57,155 bases of DNA from assembly GCA_934169745.1 (NCBI GenBank), contig CAKPOE010000009.1, positions 1 through 57,155 on the forward strand, in the 5' to 3' direction. The notes under the pieces are model-generated. The model saw only the letters and a program-made list of their open reading frames with translations. It was not told the origin of the DNA and made no database searches. The stretch comes from an uncultured Clostridia bacterium. Lineage in GTDB: Bacteria > Bacillota > Clostridia > TANB77 > UBA1234. Shown here piece after piece: positions 1 through 7,237 of this stretch (the stretch's first letter is position 1; every line of letters begins with the position of its first letter). Made by a program: the position numbers and the translations under genes.

Positions 1-102
1 TTTGTACTTTTCGTACGTGTAATTTCTTACTCGCTTGGTTTCTCTTTTTACTCATTGTTTACTTTTCAATGTACTTTGTGGCTCTCTTCAAAAGCCTTAA
101 TC
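1..102 (-). other. probable leader of an rRNA operon lying left of the window
   Basis: No open reading frame is visible. On the minus strand this stretch lies directly downstream of two tandem consensus promoters and contains leader-like words such as TTGAAAAGTAAACAA and GAGAAACCAAGCGAG. These resemble the sequences before or between rRNA genes in Clostridia. The assignment to an rRNA operon is inference, because no 16S sequence is inside the window. Confidence 0.4.
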
Positions 103-131
103 AGTATAGCATCTTTAGGATGCATTGTCAA
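103..131 (-). promoter_or_regulatory. sigma-A promoter, proximal copy of a tandem pair
   Basis: On the minus strand: TTGACA (131-126), a 17-bp spacer, then TATACT (108-103). The DNA upstream of the -35 is rich in A tracts, like an UP element. It reads toward position 1, out of the window. It shares the TTGACAATG start with the second promoter 128 bp upstream. Confidence 0.75.
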
Positions 132-230
132 CAATTTTCTCAACTTTTTTCTTCGAAATTTTCAACAATTTTTCACTAGATTTTCACACTCGCTTTTGAC
201 GTTTTTTGTCGTTTTCCTGAGTGCTCGTTT

Positions 231-259
231 ATAATAACATTTATACTTTTCATTGTCAA
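231..259 (-). promoter_or_regulatory. sigma-A promoter, distal copy of a tandem pair
   Basis: On the minus strand: TTGACA (259-254), a 17-bp spacer, then TATTAT (236-231). It is preceded by A/T tracts at about 262-290. Two near-consensus promoters in tandem with A-rich upstream DNA are typical of rRNA operons in Firmicutes. Together with the leader-like sequence below position 103, this suggests an rRNA operon starting beyond the left edge. Confidence 0.7.
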
Positions 260-351
260 CACTTTTTTAAACTTTTTTAAAAGTTTTTTCTACACGATTT
301 TCTATCAACTATTTTCGCACTAAAATCCTGTAAATACTTAAATTTGAATTA

Positions 352-399
352 GCTGATGTCTCACGTGTTGCTGACCTTTGCAAGGTGCGAAACATCAGC
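352..399 (-). terminator. hairpin after ligA
   Basis: An outer stem GCTGATGT (352-359) pairs with ACATCAGC (392-399). An inner stem ACCTT/AAGGT lies at 374-386. It starts 9 nt beyond the ligA stop. No U-tract follows on the minus strand, so it is a terminator-like or mRNA-end hairpin rather than a textbook intrinsic terminator. Confidence 0.45.
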
Positions 400-407
400 A
401 TATTTTA

Positions 408-2393
408 TTATTTTATCATTTCTTTAAATTCTCCCTCTGTTATTATTTTAACTCCTAATGATTCTGCTTTTGTAAGTTTACTTCCTGCTTCTTCCCCAGC
501 TAATACATAATCTGTTTTTTTCGAAACACTTGACGATGTCTTTCCTCCAAAGTCTTCTATTATGTTAGCCGCTTCTTGTCTTGAATAAGTTGGAAGTGTA
601 CCAGTCAATACAAATACTTTTCCTTCAAATCTATTATCTTGTAATTCCTTTTTACTGCCTTGCGTATTTACTCCTGCCTCTTTTAGCCTTTTTATCAAGT
701 CTTGAGATTGAACACTTTCAAAGAACGACACTATACTATCTGCCATTATATCCCCAACTTCGTTTATCGAAGCATAGCGCTCATACGTTGCATTCATCAT
801 TTCATCCAGATCACTAAAGTTTTTAGCAAGTATTTTAGATGTTTTCGTTCCTATATGTCGTATTCCAAAAGAATTTATAAGTCTATCCAGAGAATTATTT
901 TTACTCTTCTCTATTGCTTGTATCAAATTATCCGCTGATTTTTCTCCCATCCTATCCAATTTTAATAATTCTTCCTTTTGTAAAGTATATATATCAGCAA
1001 TATTTGATATTAAGTTTTCATCTAATAGTTGTTCTATCATGGCAGGACCCATTCCGTCAATGTCCATTGCATCTCTTGACGCAAAATGTACTAAACTTCT
1101 AAATAATTGTGCTGGACATTCTATTCCTGTGCAACGTGTTACCGCTTCGCCGTCCTCTCTCACTGCTTCAGCTCCACATACCGGGCAAGTTTTAGGCATT
1201 TCAAAAACTCTTTCATCGCCCGTTCTTTTTTCTTTTAACACCTCTGCAACTTCAGGAATTACATCCCCAGCTTTTTGTATATATACAGTATCACCTATTC
1301 TTATGTCTTTTTCTTTAATAAAGTCCTCATTATGAAGTGTTGTCTTTGAAATCAAAGAACCAGCAACTCTAACTGGCTTTAGTATTGCCATTGGGGTGAG
1401 TGCTCCTGTTCTTCCTACTTGAACCCTTATATCTTCTACAATCGTTTCTTTTTTCTCTGGCGGATATTTATAAGCCACTGCCCATTTTGGAGTTTTAGTA
1501 GTAGTACCTATTTCTTCTCTTTGTTTAAGATCATCTACTTTAATAACAGCTCCATCTATATCAAAAGTCAACTCTCCTCTTTTTTCACCTATTTCTACAA
1601 TTCCACCCATAATATCTTCGATGTTATTACATAATTTTATATATGGATTAACTTGAAATCCTAACCTTTGTAAGTATTTAAAAGATTCATAATGCGATTT
1701 TAATTCTACTTTTTCAATTTTTTGTACATTAAAAATATAAATATCCAAATTTCTTTCTGCTGTTATTCGTGGATCTAACTGTCTCAAAGAACCTGCAGCA
1801 GCATTTCTTGGATTGGCAAACAACTTTTCGCCGATTACTTCTCGCTCTTCGTTTAGTCTTTCAAAACTTTTTTTAGGCATAAAAACTTCGCCACGCACTG
1901 TGATTGTGACATTTTCACTTAATTCTTGTGGTATCGTTTTTATTGTTTTTAGGTTTGGTGTTATATCCTCTCCTACCAAACCATCACCTCTTGTAGCTCC
2001 TCTAAAAAACTTACCATTTATATATTCAAGTGAAACAGACAATCCATCTATTTTAGTTTCAACAACGTATTTAGGATCTTTAACAGTCCTCCTGATACGC
2101 TCATCAAAATCTTTTACATCTTGCAAATCAAATACATCTTGTAAACTTTGTAACGGTACCTCATGGTGAACCTCCGCAAAATGAGTGTCAACTTTTCCAT
2201 TTGCAACAATTACTTGTGTCGGAGAATCTGCAGTTACAAGTTCTGGATGTGTTTTTTCTATATTTTTAAGTTCTAACATCAACATATCATATTCAAAATC
2301 AGAAATCTCTGGCGAATCTTCGTTATAATATTTATTTGCATGGTATGCAATTAATTCTTTTAATTCTTTTAGACGTTTTTCAATTTTATTCAT
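408..2393 (-). CDS. ligA: NAD-dependent DNA ligase LigA
   Basis: This enzyme seals nicks in DNA using NAD+ during replication and repair. At 661 residues it has the normal full length. The visible order is: an N-terminal Ia/adenylation region with the KxDG motif (Lys about 114, in VETKIDG); the OB fold; a four-cysteine zinc finger at about 400-425 (CPVCG and CTGIECPAQ); helix-hairpin-helix repeats (DRMGEKSADNL, FGIRHIGTKTSK); and a C-terminal BRCT domain at about 585-661 (GKVFVLTGTLPTYSR). The ATG start is preceded by GGAGG. The usual Firmicutes partner pcrA is not upstream; an unrelated orphan gene with its own terminator sits there, so ligA is probably transcribed alone. Confidence 0.97.
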   Translation of the reverse strand: MNKIEKRLKELKELIAYHANKYYNEDSPEISDFEYDMLMLELKNIEKTHPELVTADSPTQVIVANGKVDTHFAEVHHEVPLQSLQDVFDLQDVKDFDERIRRTVKDPKYVVETKIDGLSVSLEYINGKFFRGATRGDGLVGEDITPNLKTIKTIPQELSENVTITVRGEVFMPKKSFERLNEEREVIGEKLFANPRNAAAGSLRQLDPRITAERNLDIYIFNVQKIEKVELKSHYESFKYLQRLGFQVNPYIKLCNNIEDIMGGIVEIGEKRGELTFDIDGAVIKVDDLKQREEIGTTTKTPKWAVAYKYPPEKKETIVEDIRVQVGRTGALTPMAILKPVRVAGSLISKTTLHNEDFIKEKDIRIGDTVYIQKAGDVIPEVAEVLKEKRTGDERVFEMPKTCPVCGAEAVREDGEAVTRCTGIECPAQLFRSLVHFASRDAMDIDGMGPAMIEQLLDENLISNIADIYTLQKEELLKLDRMGEKSADNLIQAIEKSKNNSLDRLINSFGIRHIGTKTSKILAKNFSDLDEMMNATYERYASINEVGDIMADSIVSFFESVQSQDLIKRLKEAGVNTQGSKKELQDNRFEGKVFVLTGTLPTYSRQEAANIIEDFGGKTSSSVSKKTDYVLAGEEAGSKLTKAESLGVKIITEGEFKEMIK

Positions 2394-2442
2394 TTGTAAC
2401 CTCCAAATTTATTATTACCAGTTAATTATATCTCAACCCAAT

Positions 2443-2473
2443 AAAAAAAGGAACTACTTTTAAAGCAGTTCCT
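2443..2473 (-). terminator. intrinsic terminator overlapping the end of the small orphan gene
   Basis: AGGAACT (2449-2455) pairs with AGTTCCT (2467-2473), with an inner CTTT/AAAG extension. On the minus strand the stem is followed by seven T residues. The stop codon of the gene at 2460-2693 sits at the apex, so the last codons form the 5' arm of the terminator. Confidence 0.8.
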
Positions 2474-2693
2474 CATTCTTTTTAATTTCAAACGTACGTG
2501 AAGGCTCATCAGTCTTTGCTACTCTGATACATTCGATTGTAGGATGTCCATACTTTCCAAACGGTCCAATGTTTCTGAGTATCAATGCACGCACCTTGCA
2601 CCATGCAAACGCATTGCTTGCAACAACGGTATAAGAATCAACTCTCACTGTTCCATCAGCCTCATAATGTCTACATTTCACATCATACCGCAT
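2460..2693 (-). CDS. small orphan protein of unknown function (77 residues)
   Basis: The frame is open to 2741, but the ATG at 2693 is the likely start because GGGAGGGG lies about 6 nt upstream. A start at 2741 would lie almost at the predicted transcription start. The protein begins MRYDVKCRHYEADG and ends EIKKNEELL. It has no signal peptide or membrane segment, two cysteines and a mixed alpha/beta composition, and I do not recognise it. It stands alone, with a perfect TTGACA/TATAAT promoter at 2754-2782 and its own terminator. Its codons (many GCA, CGC, GTT) look less AT-biased than those of ligA or pgsA. The layout matches the orphan gene at 52150-52575. It could be a recently acquired gene or a small regulator. 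Confidence 0.65.
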   Translation of the reverse strand: MRYDVKCRHYEADGTVRVDSYTVVASNAFAWCKVRALILRNIGPFGKYGHPTIECIRVAKTDEPSRTFEIKKNEELL

Positions 2694-2753
2694 ACACAAA
2701 CCCCTCCCAAAAATTATTCCAAAAGGTAAACGCAACACCATACTTACAATTGC

Positions 2754-2782
2754 ATTATATAACGTTTTATGTAATGTGTCAA
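2754..2782 (-). promoter_or_regulatory. consensus sigma-A promoter of the small orphan gene
   Basis: On the minus strand: TTGACA (2782-2777), a 17-bp spacer, and TATAAT (2759-2754). Both hexamers match the consensus exactly. The predicted transcript start is near 2747, about 54 nt before the ATG at 2693. Confidence 0.85.
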
Positions 2783-2789
2783 ATATAAG

Positions 2790-3392
2790 TTACTTGCTCT
2801 TTAAGATAATTTCTTTAGACTTTATGAAATAGTCCAAACCAGACCATATTGTCGCAACAACCGATATAATCATCGAAAATGACATTATAATATTCAGAAT
2901 CAATGCTCCATTTGATAAATTACCACTTATAAAATGCATAAATGCATTTACATCCACAAACGCAAGCGAAATCGCAATCATTTGAGACACAGTTTTTATC
3001 TTTCCAAGCCATGAAGCTGCTATCACATTTCCTTCACCTGCTGCAAGCATTCTGATTCCCGAAACAATAAACTCTCTGGCCGCGATTATAATAGGTATCC
3101 ATGCCGGTATTTTATCCATCTCCACTAACATCATAAGCGCTGAAAGCACAAGTAATTTATCTGCAATTGGATCTAGAAATTTTCCAAACGTTGTTACCAA
3201 ATTATTCTTCCTAGCCAAATACCCATCCAAAAAGTCTGTAAGTGAAGCTATAAGAAATATTACTAAAATTACCAAATTAGAATATGTAATTTCCGTATTT
3301 GCCAACGTGCCTTGAATGTTTATAAAAGGAATAATTATCATAATTGGTATTAACAACATACGTGCAATCGTTATTTTGTTGGGTAGATTCAT
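2790..3392 (-). CDS. pgsA: CDP-diacylglycerol--glycerol-3-phosphate 3-phosphatidyltransferase
   Basis: This integral membrane enzyme makes phosphatidylglycerophosphate from CDP-diacylglycerol and glycerol-3-phosphate, the committed step to phosphatidylglycerol. The CDP-alcohol phosphotransferase signature is present at about residues 53-80: DFLDGYLARK followed by GKFLDPIADK, which supplies the four metal-binding aspartates. About five to six hydrophobic segments are seen in 200 residues, a normal length. AAGGAGG precedes the ATG. It follows rimO by 12 nt, the common rimO-pgsA arrangement of Firmicutes, so the two are probably co-transcribed. The product also feeds the cardiolipin synthase at 44925-46445. 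Confidence 0.95.
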   Translation of the reverse strand: MNLPNKITIARMLLIPIMIIIPFINIQGTLANTEITYSNLVILVIFLIASLTDFLDGYLARKNNLVTTFGKFLDPIADKLLVLSALMMLVEMDKIPAWIPIIIAAREFIVSGIRMLAAGEGNVIAASWLGKIKTVSQMIAISLAFVDVNAFMHFISGNLSNGALILNIIMSFSMIISVVATIWSGLDYFIKSKEIILKSK

Positions 3393-3404
3393 ATACTTCC
3401 TCCT

Positions 3405-4661
3405 TTATTCTTCTAAAATAAGATCATATTCCATGGATGATACAACTTTTGCTTTTACAAAGTCACCAATATTATGTTCTTTGTTATTCTTAATAAATTC
3501 AACACCATCCTCATTTGGAACATCCATATAGCTTCTTGCTATGTAATATTCTCCATCTTCTGTAATGTCCTCAATCATGCATTCCAATTCTTTGCCAACC
3601 ATTTTTTGATTTCGATTACTTGAAACCTTTTGCTGCGTCTCCATTATTTTCTCATATCTTTCTTCTTTTACGTTGTCTGATAGATGCCCCTTTAGTTTAA
3701 CAGCTGGCGTTCCATCTTCTAATGAATACTTAAAAACACCAAGTCTATCAAACTTTGCTTCTCTTACAAATTCATCTAGTAATTCAACATCCTCATCTGT
3801 CTCTCCAGGGAAGCCAACGATTAGTGAGGTTCTTAAAACAACATCTGGTATTTCGTTTCTAATTTTAAAAATTATATTTCTTATTCTTTCACCATTTGTC
3901 TTTCTTCCCATTCTCTTCAAAACAGTATCAGAAATATGTTGAATAGGAATATCAAAATAATTGCAAATTTTTTCATTATTCTTTACCACGTCTATAAGTT
4001 CATCTGTAATTGTTTCTGGGTACGCATATAAAAATCTTATCCATTTGAAATCTAATTTACAAAGTTCTTTTAGTAATTTTGGAAGTTTACTCTCTCCATA
4101 TAAATCAATACCATATTTAGTTGTATCTTGTGCAATAACTATAAGCTCTTTTATCCCTTTTTGCTCAATTTTTTTTGCTTCTTCCAAAATGTCTTCAAAC
4201 TTTCTACTAATATATGGTCCTCTTATCAATGGTATTGCACAATATGTACAATTATTACTGCAGCCTTCTGCAATTTTCAAATATGCAAAATTCTTACCAG
4301 TAGAAATCTCTCTATTCATATATTCTAGTTTTTCAAAAATCTTATCATATTCTCTAATCGGAACAAACAAGTCCACTTCTGGAATTTCCTTTTCAAGTTC
4401 ATCTTTATAACGCTCAACTAAGCAGCCTGTAACGATGAGCTTTTTACAGTTTCCATTTCTCTTGTATTCTGCCATCTCAAGAATAGTATCAATTGCTTCT
4501 TTTTTTGCGCTCTCGATAAATCCGCAAGTATTTATAACAATAACTTCAGCATCTTTTGAATTGTTAACTATTTCATAGCCTTTTTCCTTATAATAACCTA
4601 TCATCATTTCAGTATCTACCAAATTTTTGCTGCATCCTAATGATACAAATCCTATTTTCAT
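3405..4661 (-). CDS. rimO: ribosomal protein S12 methylthiotransferase RimO
   Basis: This radical-SAM enzyme adds a methylthio group to an aspartate of ribosomal protein S12. An N-terminal UPF0004 domain starts KIGFVSLGCSKNLVDTE and supplies the first Fe-S cysteines. The central radical-SAM motif CSNNCTYCAIP (CxxxCxxC) lies near residue 137, and a TRAM-like RNA-binding domain forms the C-terminus. The frame also opens at a GTG three codons upstream (4670), but that codon overlaps the AAGGAG ribosome binding site. The ATG at 4661, with 8-nt spacing, is the better start (418 residues). The closely related MiaB is less likely because of the SLGCSKN signature and the pgsA neighbour. Confidence 0.93.
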   Translation of the reverse strand: MKIGFVSLGCSKNLVDTEMMIGYYKEKGYEIVNNSKDAEVIVINTCGFIESAKKEAIDTILEMAEYKRNGNCKKLIVTGCLVERYKDELEKEIPEVDLFVPIREYDKIFEKLEYMNREISTGKNFAYLKIAEGCSNNCTYCAIPLIRGPYISRKFEDILEEAKKIEQKGIKELIVIAQDTTKYGIDLYGESKLPKLLKELCKLDFKWIRFLYAYPETITDELIDVVKNNEKICNYFDIPIQHISDTVLKRMGRKTNGERIRNIIFKIRNEIPDVVLRTSLIVGFPGETDEDVELLDEFVREAKFDRLGVFKYSLEDGTPAVKLKGHLSDNVKEERYEKIMETQQKVSSNRNQKMVGKELECMIEDITEDGEYYIARSYMDVPNEDGVEFIKNNKEHNIGDFVKAKVVSSMEYDLILEE

Positions 4662-4684
4662 TTTTTTCACTCCTTAGCAAGTTG

Positions 4685-4713
4685 ATTATACACTAGTTAA
4701 CAATTTTTTTCAA
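4685..4713 (-). promoter_or_regulatory. promoter of rimO-pgsA (proximal)
   Basis: On the minus strand: TTGAAA (4713-4708), 17 bp, then TATAAT (4690-4685), just upstream of the rimO ribosome binding site. Confidence 0.6.
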
Positions 4714-4729
4714 TACGTGAATTAAACCA

Positions 4730-4759
4730 TTAATACTCTCATTTTTCGATACGTGTCAA
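4730..4759 (-). promoter_or_regulatory. possible second rimO promoter abutting the repeat array
   Basis: On the minus strand: TTGACA (4759-4754), 18 bp, then TATTAA (4735-4730). The -35 hexamer begins 2 bp from the 37-bp tandem repeat array, so the array occupies the position of an upstream promoter element. Confidence 0.45.
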
Positions 4760-4760
4760 T

Positions 4761-4941
4761 TGAACGAAAAAGAGGCAGCCAGAAAATTGTTCAAAAATGA
4801 ACGAAAAAGTGACTGCCGAAAAATCGTTCAAAAATGAACGAAAAAGTGACTGCCGGAAAATTGTTCAAAAATGAACGAAAAAGTGGCTGCCGGAAAATCG
4901 TTCAAAAATGAACGAAAAAGAGGCAGCCGGAAAGTTGTTCA
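4761..4941. repeat. five-copy tandem array of a 37-bp inverted-repeat unit
   Basis: Units start at 4761, 4798, 4835, 4872 and 4909; the last is cut at 4941. Each begins TGAACGAAAAAG and ends T(C/T)GTTCA followed by AAAAA, so each unit can form a stem of about 7 bp. Adjacent units also make the palindrome CGTTCA-AAAA-TGAACG where the end is CGTTCA. The middle varies: GGCAGCC in copies 1 and 5, GACTGCC in copies 2 and 3, GGCTGCC in copy 4. GGCAGCC and GGCTGCC are exact reverse complements, so distant copies can also pair. The period is not a multiple of three, so this is not coding. The DUF5665 stop codon lies inside copy 5. Confidence 0.95.
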
Positions 4942-5166
4942 TTTATATAAATATAGTAGTTTTTTAAATAGTAGTAATGCTATTGCACCTAGTATTGTGA
5001 AGCCCACAGACATGCCAAGACCTTTTGCTAAACCTATGACAAAGTTTTTCCAAAGTAATCTTTTTGTGTTATTCATCAATTCAACATATTCATTTATCTT
5101 AATCGTTTCTAATTTCTTAGATATTATATCTACTTTCTTTTCTAATTTGGATTTAAAAATACTCAT
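4939..5166 (-). CDS. DUF5665-type small membrane protein
   Basis: This 75-residue protein has an N-terminal amphipathic helix (KLEKKVDIISKKLE), the conserved block EYVELMNNTKRLLWKNF, and one hydrophobic segment at about residues 45-67 with many glycines (GLAKGLGMSVGFTILGAIA). These match what I recall of the DUF5665 family of Firmicutes, whose function is unknown. The ATG at 5166 lies inside the 3' arm of a long hairpin and its AGGTGAT ribosome binding site lies in the loop. The TGA stop overlaps the 37-bp repeat array. It sits between ftsY and rimO on the same strand. Confidence 0.8.
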   Translation of the reverse strand: MSIFKSKLEKKVDIISKKLETIKINEYVELMNNTKRLLWKNFVIGLAKGLGMSVGFTILGAIALLLFKKLLYLYK

Positions 5167-5193
5167 TAAGTTATCACCTAATGAGTATTTTTT
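5155..5193 (-). terminator. hairpin after ftsY that also carries the RBS and start codon of the DUF5665 gene
   Basis: AAAAATACTCATTA (5155-5168) is the reverse complement of TAATGAGTATTTTT (5179-5192), giving a 14-bp stem with a 10-nt loop. Read on the minus strand it ends in TATTTTT and can serve as an ftsY terminator. The loop holds the AGGTGAT ribosome binding site (5179-5173) and the 3' arm holds the ATG (5166-5164). Termination and translation of the downstream gene may therefore be linked. Confidence 0.65.
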
Positions 5194-5209
5194 CTAATTT
5201 TTCTTTTTA

Positions 5210-6118
5210 TTATTCAAACAAAGCGTTCGCAAAGTCTTTGGCATTAAAGACTTGTAAGTCATCTATTTGCTCTCCAACGCCAATAAATTTAACAGGCACA
5301 TTTAGCTCAGAACAAATTCCAATTACAACTCCACCTTTTGCTGTGCCATCAAGTTTAGTGAGTACTATGCCCGTAATTTTAGTTACTTCAGAAAATTCTT
5401 TTGCTTGTATCAAGGCATTTTGTCCTGTAGTTCCATCTAAAACAATTAAAACTTCCTTTGATGCTTCTGGTAGTTCTTTTTCTAGTACTCTTTCTATTTT
5501 ATTAAGTTCTTCCATCAAATTTTTCTTTGTGTGTAATCTTCCTGCCGTATCTATAATCAACACATCATAGTTCTCATCTTTCGTTCTTCTTGCCGCATCA
5601 AAAACAACAGAGGCAGGATCTGAGCCTTCACTTTTCTTTAAAATATCAACTTTTGCTCTGTCTGTCCATACTTCTAATTGTTCAATTGCAGCAGCTCTAA
5701 ATGTATCTGCGGCAGCGACAAGAACTTTTTTGCCTTCTGCTTTCAATTTTGCTGCCATCTTACCAATTGATGTTGTTTTTCCTGCACCATTTACTCCTAC
5801 TACCATTATTATAGAGGGCTTTGTATCAATGTGTAACTCACAGTCTTTTTCACTTAATACATTTGCTATTTCCTCTTTTAATGCTTCTTTAACAGCATCA
5901 GCATCTTCTATTTTTTGCAATTTTATTCTACTTCTTAAATTATCAATTATTTTAATTGAAGTTTCTGCACCAACATCAGACATTATTAAAGCTTCTTCCA
6001 ATTCCTCTAATAATTCCTCATCAACTTTTCTAAAATTGCTAAAAACATTATTTATTTGATTATTTATTGCTTCTTTTGTTTTTGTTAATCCTTGTTTTAG
6101 TTTTTCAAAAAATCCCAT
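5210..6118 (-). CDS. ftsY: signal recognition particle receptor FtsY
   Basis: This SRP GTPase at the membrane docks ribosome-SRP complexes so that membrane proteins are inserted co-translationally. A short charged/helical N-domain (MGFFEKLKQGLTKTKEAIN) is followed by the NG GTPase: P-loop GVNGAGKTTS, DTFRAAAIEQL, the DTAGR switch and TKLDGTAKGG. The frame is open to 6214, but the ATG at 6118 has AAGGAG 7 nt upstream and starts with the typical FtsY N-terminus, giving 302 residues. The acidic A-domain of enterobacterial FtsY is absent, as usual in Firmicutes. The smc and rnc genes often found upstream are not here. Confidence 0.95.
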   Translation of the reverse strand: MGFFEKLKQGLTKTKEAINNQINNVFSNFRKVDEELLEELEEALIMSDVGAETSIKIIDNLRSRIKLQKIEDADAVKEALKEEIANVLSEKDCELHIDTKPSIIMVVGVNGAGKTTSIGKMAAKLKAEGKKVLVAAADTFRAAAIEQLEVWTDRAKVDILKKSEGSDPASVVFDAARRTKDENYDVLIIDTAGRLHTKKNLMEELNKIERVLEKELPEASKEVLIVLDGTTGQNALIQAKEFSEVTKITGIVLTKLDGTAKGGVVIGICSELNVPVKFIGVGEQIDDLQVFNAKDFANALFE

Positions 6119-6242
6119 TTTATTCTCCTTACAAGAAAGCTGAAAATCTTCTAAATTAAAGTTTTTATTCAATAGGAAAGAAATACAAGAGTTGCTAGAT
6201 TTGTTACTTTCCAATCATATAATATACTAAAATGCAATCGGT

Positions 6243-6749
6243 TTATATTTTTTCCACAGTTTGCATTACATTTTTCATCTTCACTATTACTTCATTTTGT
6301 TTTTCAATCAGTTTATCATATTGTTCTAACTGCATTCCTTTTGTTGCAATTAAGTCTAATATCTTTTCTATTTCCGCTAATGTTCTTTCAACATCAACTT
6401 CAAGTGTATCTTTAGAATCTTGTAAAAATTGAAGTAGTTCCTTCAATTCATCTAACATCTCATCCGTTATAACAACATTATCTTTTTCTATTTCTATCTT
6501 CATAGTGTTTATCTTCTCTGCAGCTTTTACTATTTTTTCTTTTAACTCGTTTTTTAATTTTTCCATTTCTATATTGTTCTTTTTGATTATATCAACCTTA
6601 GCCTGTTTTGATTGGTTCATTATCATATATTCCTCAATAGACATAGAGGGAATGTTTCCTGTTTCCGAACTAGTGGTTTCCGTTGCCAAAGCTATACTCC
6701 CAATCATTAATGAAGCAAGCATCACAAAGCAAAATGCAAACTTTTTCAT
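6243..6749 (-). CDS. secreted coiled-coil protein, fourth gene of the two-component operon
   Basis: A 168-residue protein with a clear Sec signal peptide (KKFAFCFVMLASLMIGSIALA, cut near ATE). The mature part is almost entirely charged heptad-like helix (about residues 50-165; runs such as EMEKLKNELKEKIVKAAEK) with no cysteine. I do not recognise a family. Its ATG overlaps the TGA of the upstream gene (ATGA, 6746-6749), so translation is coupled. Position after a response regulator, histidine kinase and a membrane-anchored protein suggests an extracellular role linked to that kinase, for example modulation of its sensor domain. That link is inference from gene order only. Confidence 0.8.
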   Translation of the reverse strand: MKKFAFCFVMLASLMIGSIALATETTSSETGNIPSMSIEEYMIMNQSKQAKVDIIKKNNIEMEKLKNELKEKIVKAAEKINTMKIEIEKDNVVITDEMLDELKELLQFLQDSKDTLEVDVERTLAEIEKILDLIATKGMQLEQYDKLIEKQNEVIVKMKNVMQTVEKI

Positions 6750-7210
6750 GGTTGCACCTCGCTCTCATCTATTCCTAGTCTTGTTTCATCAACGGTTTGA
6801 ACCTTATCAACGACCTTTAACAATTCCATCAATGTTTTGTCTATTTCTGTTAGCACTTCCTGTTTTTCTGCATTGGATGTTTGCTCCGATGATGTAATTA
6901 TAACAGGATCATTGTTCTCTCCATCTTGTCCGTTATTTGGCTGTCCATTTTCAGGATCCTCACTACCGTTATTACCAATCTCTACACCCGAATTATTTGC
7001 TTCTTTTTCATTGTTCGGCAATATAGTTGGATTATTCTCATCGTCTTTTTTTTCAGGAATAACATTATTTATATTACCAGATTGATTTATAATATTAGGA
7101 GATATGTTAGATACTGGTTCATCTTTATAATAATTTATAAGAACCCACATCAAGACAAGTATTAAAATTATCATAAGTATAGTTGATATGATTTTAAATA
7201 TATTGTTCAC
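6746..7210 (-). CDS. membrane-anchored protein with Asn/Gly-rich linker, third gene of the two-component operon
   Basis: A 154-residue single-pass protein. The N-terminal membrane segment is at about residues 8-27 (ISTILMIILILVLMWVLINY). It is followed by a low-complexity Asn/Glu/Gly/Pro-rich linker (about 35-105) and a short C-terminal helix (EIDKTLMELLKVVDKVQTV). It starts with GTG, with AAAGGAG 9 nt upstream; the next ATG would leave too little protein. It lies 27 nt after the histidine kinase stop and overlaps the next gene by 4 nt. No known domain is recognised. It may tether or present its helix outside the cell, possibly together with the helical product of the next gene. Confidence 0.78.
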   Translation of the reverse strand: MNNIFKIISTILMIILILVLMWVLINYYKDEPVSNISPNIINQSGNINNVIPEKKDDENNPTILPNNEKEANNSGVEIGNNGSEDPENGQPNNGQDGENNDPVIITSSEQTSNAEKQEVLTEIDKTLMELLKVVDKVQTVDETRLGIDESEVQP

Positions 7211-7237
7211 TTATCTTTTCTCCTTTCTTTTCTAATT

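Noticed and set aside
2693..2741. Longer start for the small orphan protein
   Set aside because: The upstream ATG lies at the predicted transcript start and lacks a ribosome binding site, while GGGAGGGG precedes the ATG at 2693.
4761..4941. CRISPR array
   Set aside because: Units are contiguous with no unique spacers, and no cas genes are present.
4871..5197. 108-codon plus-strand frame across the repeat array
   Set aside because: It starts in 37-bp repeats, whose period breaks the frame from unit to unit, and runs antisense through the DUF5665 gene.
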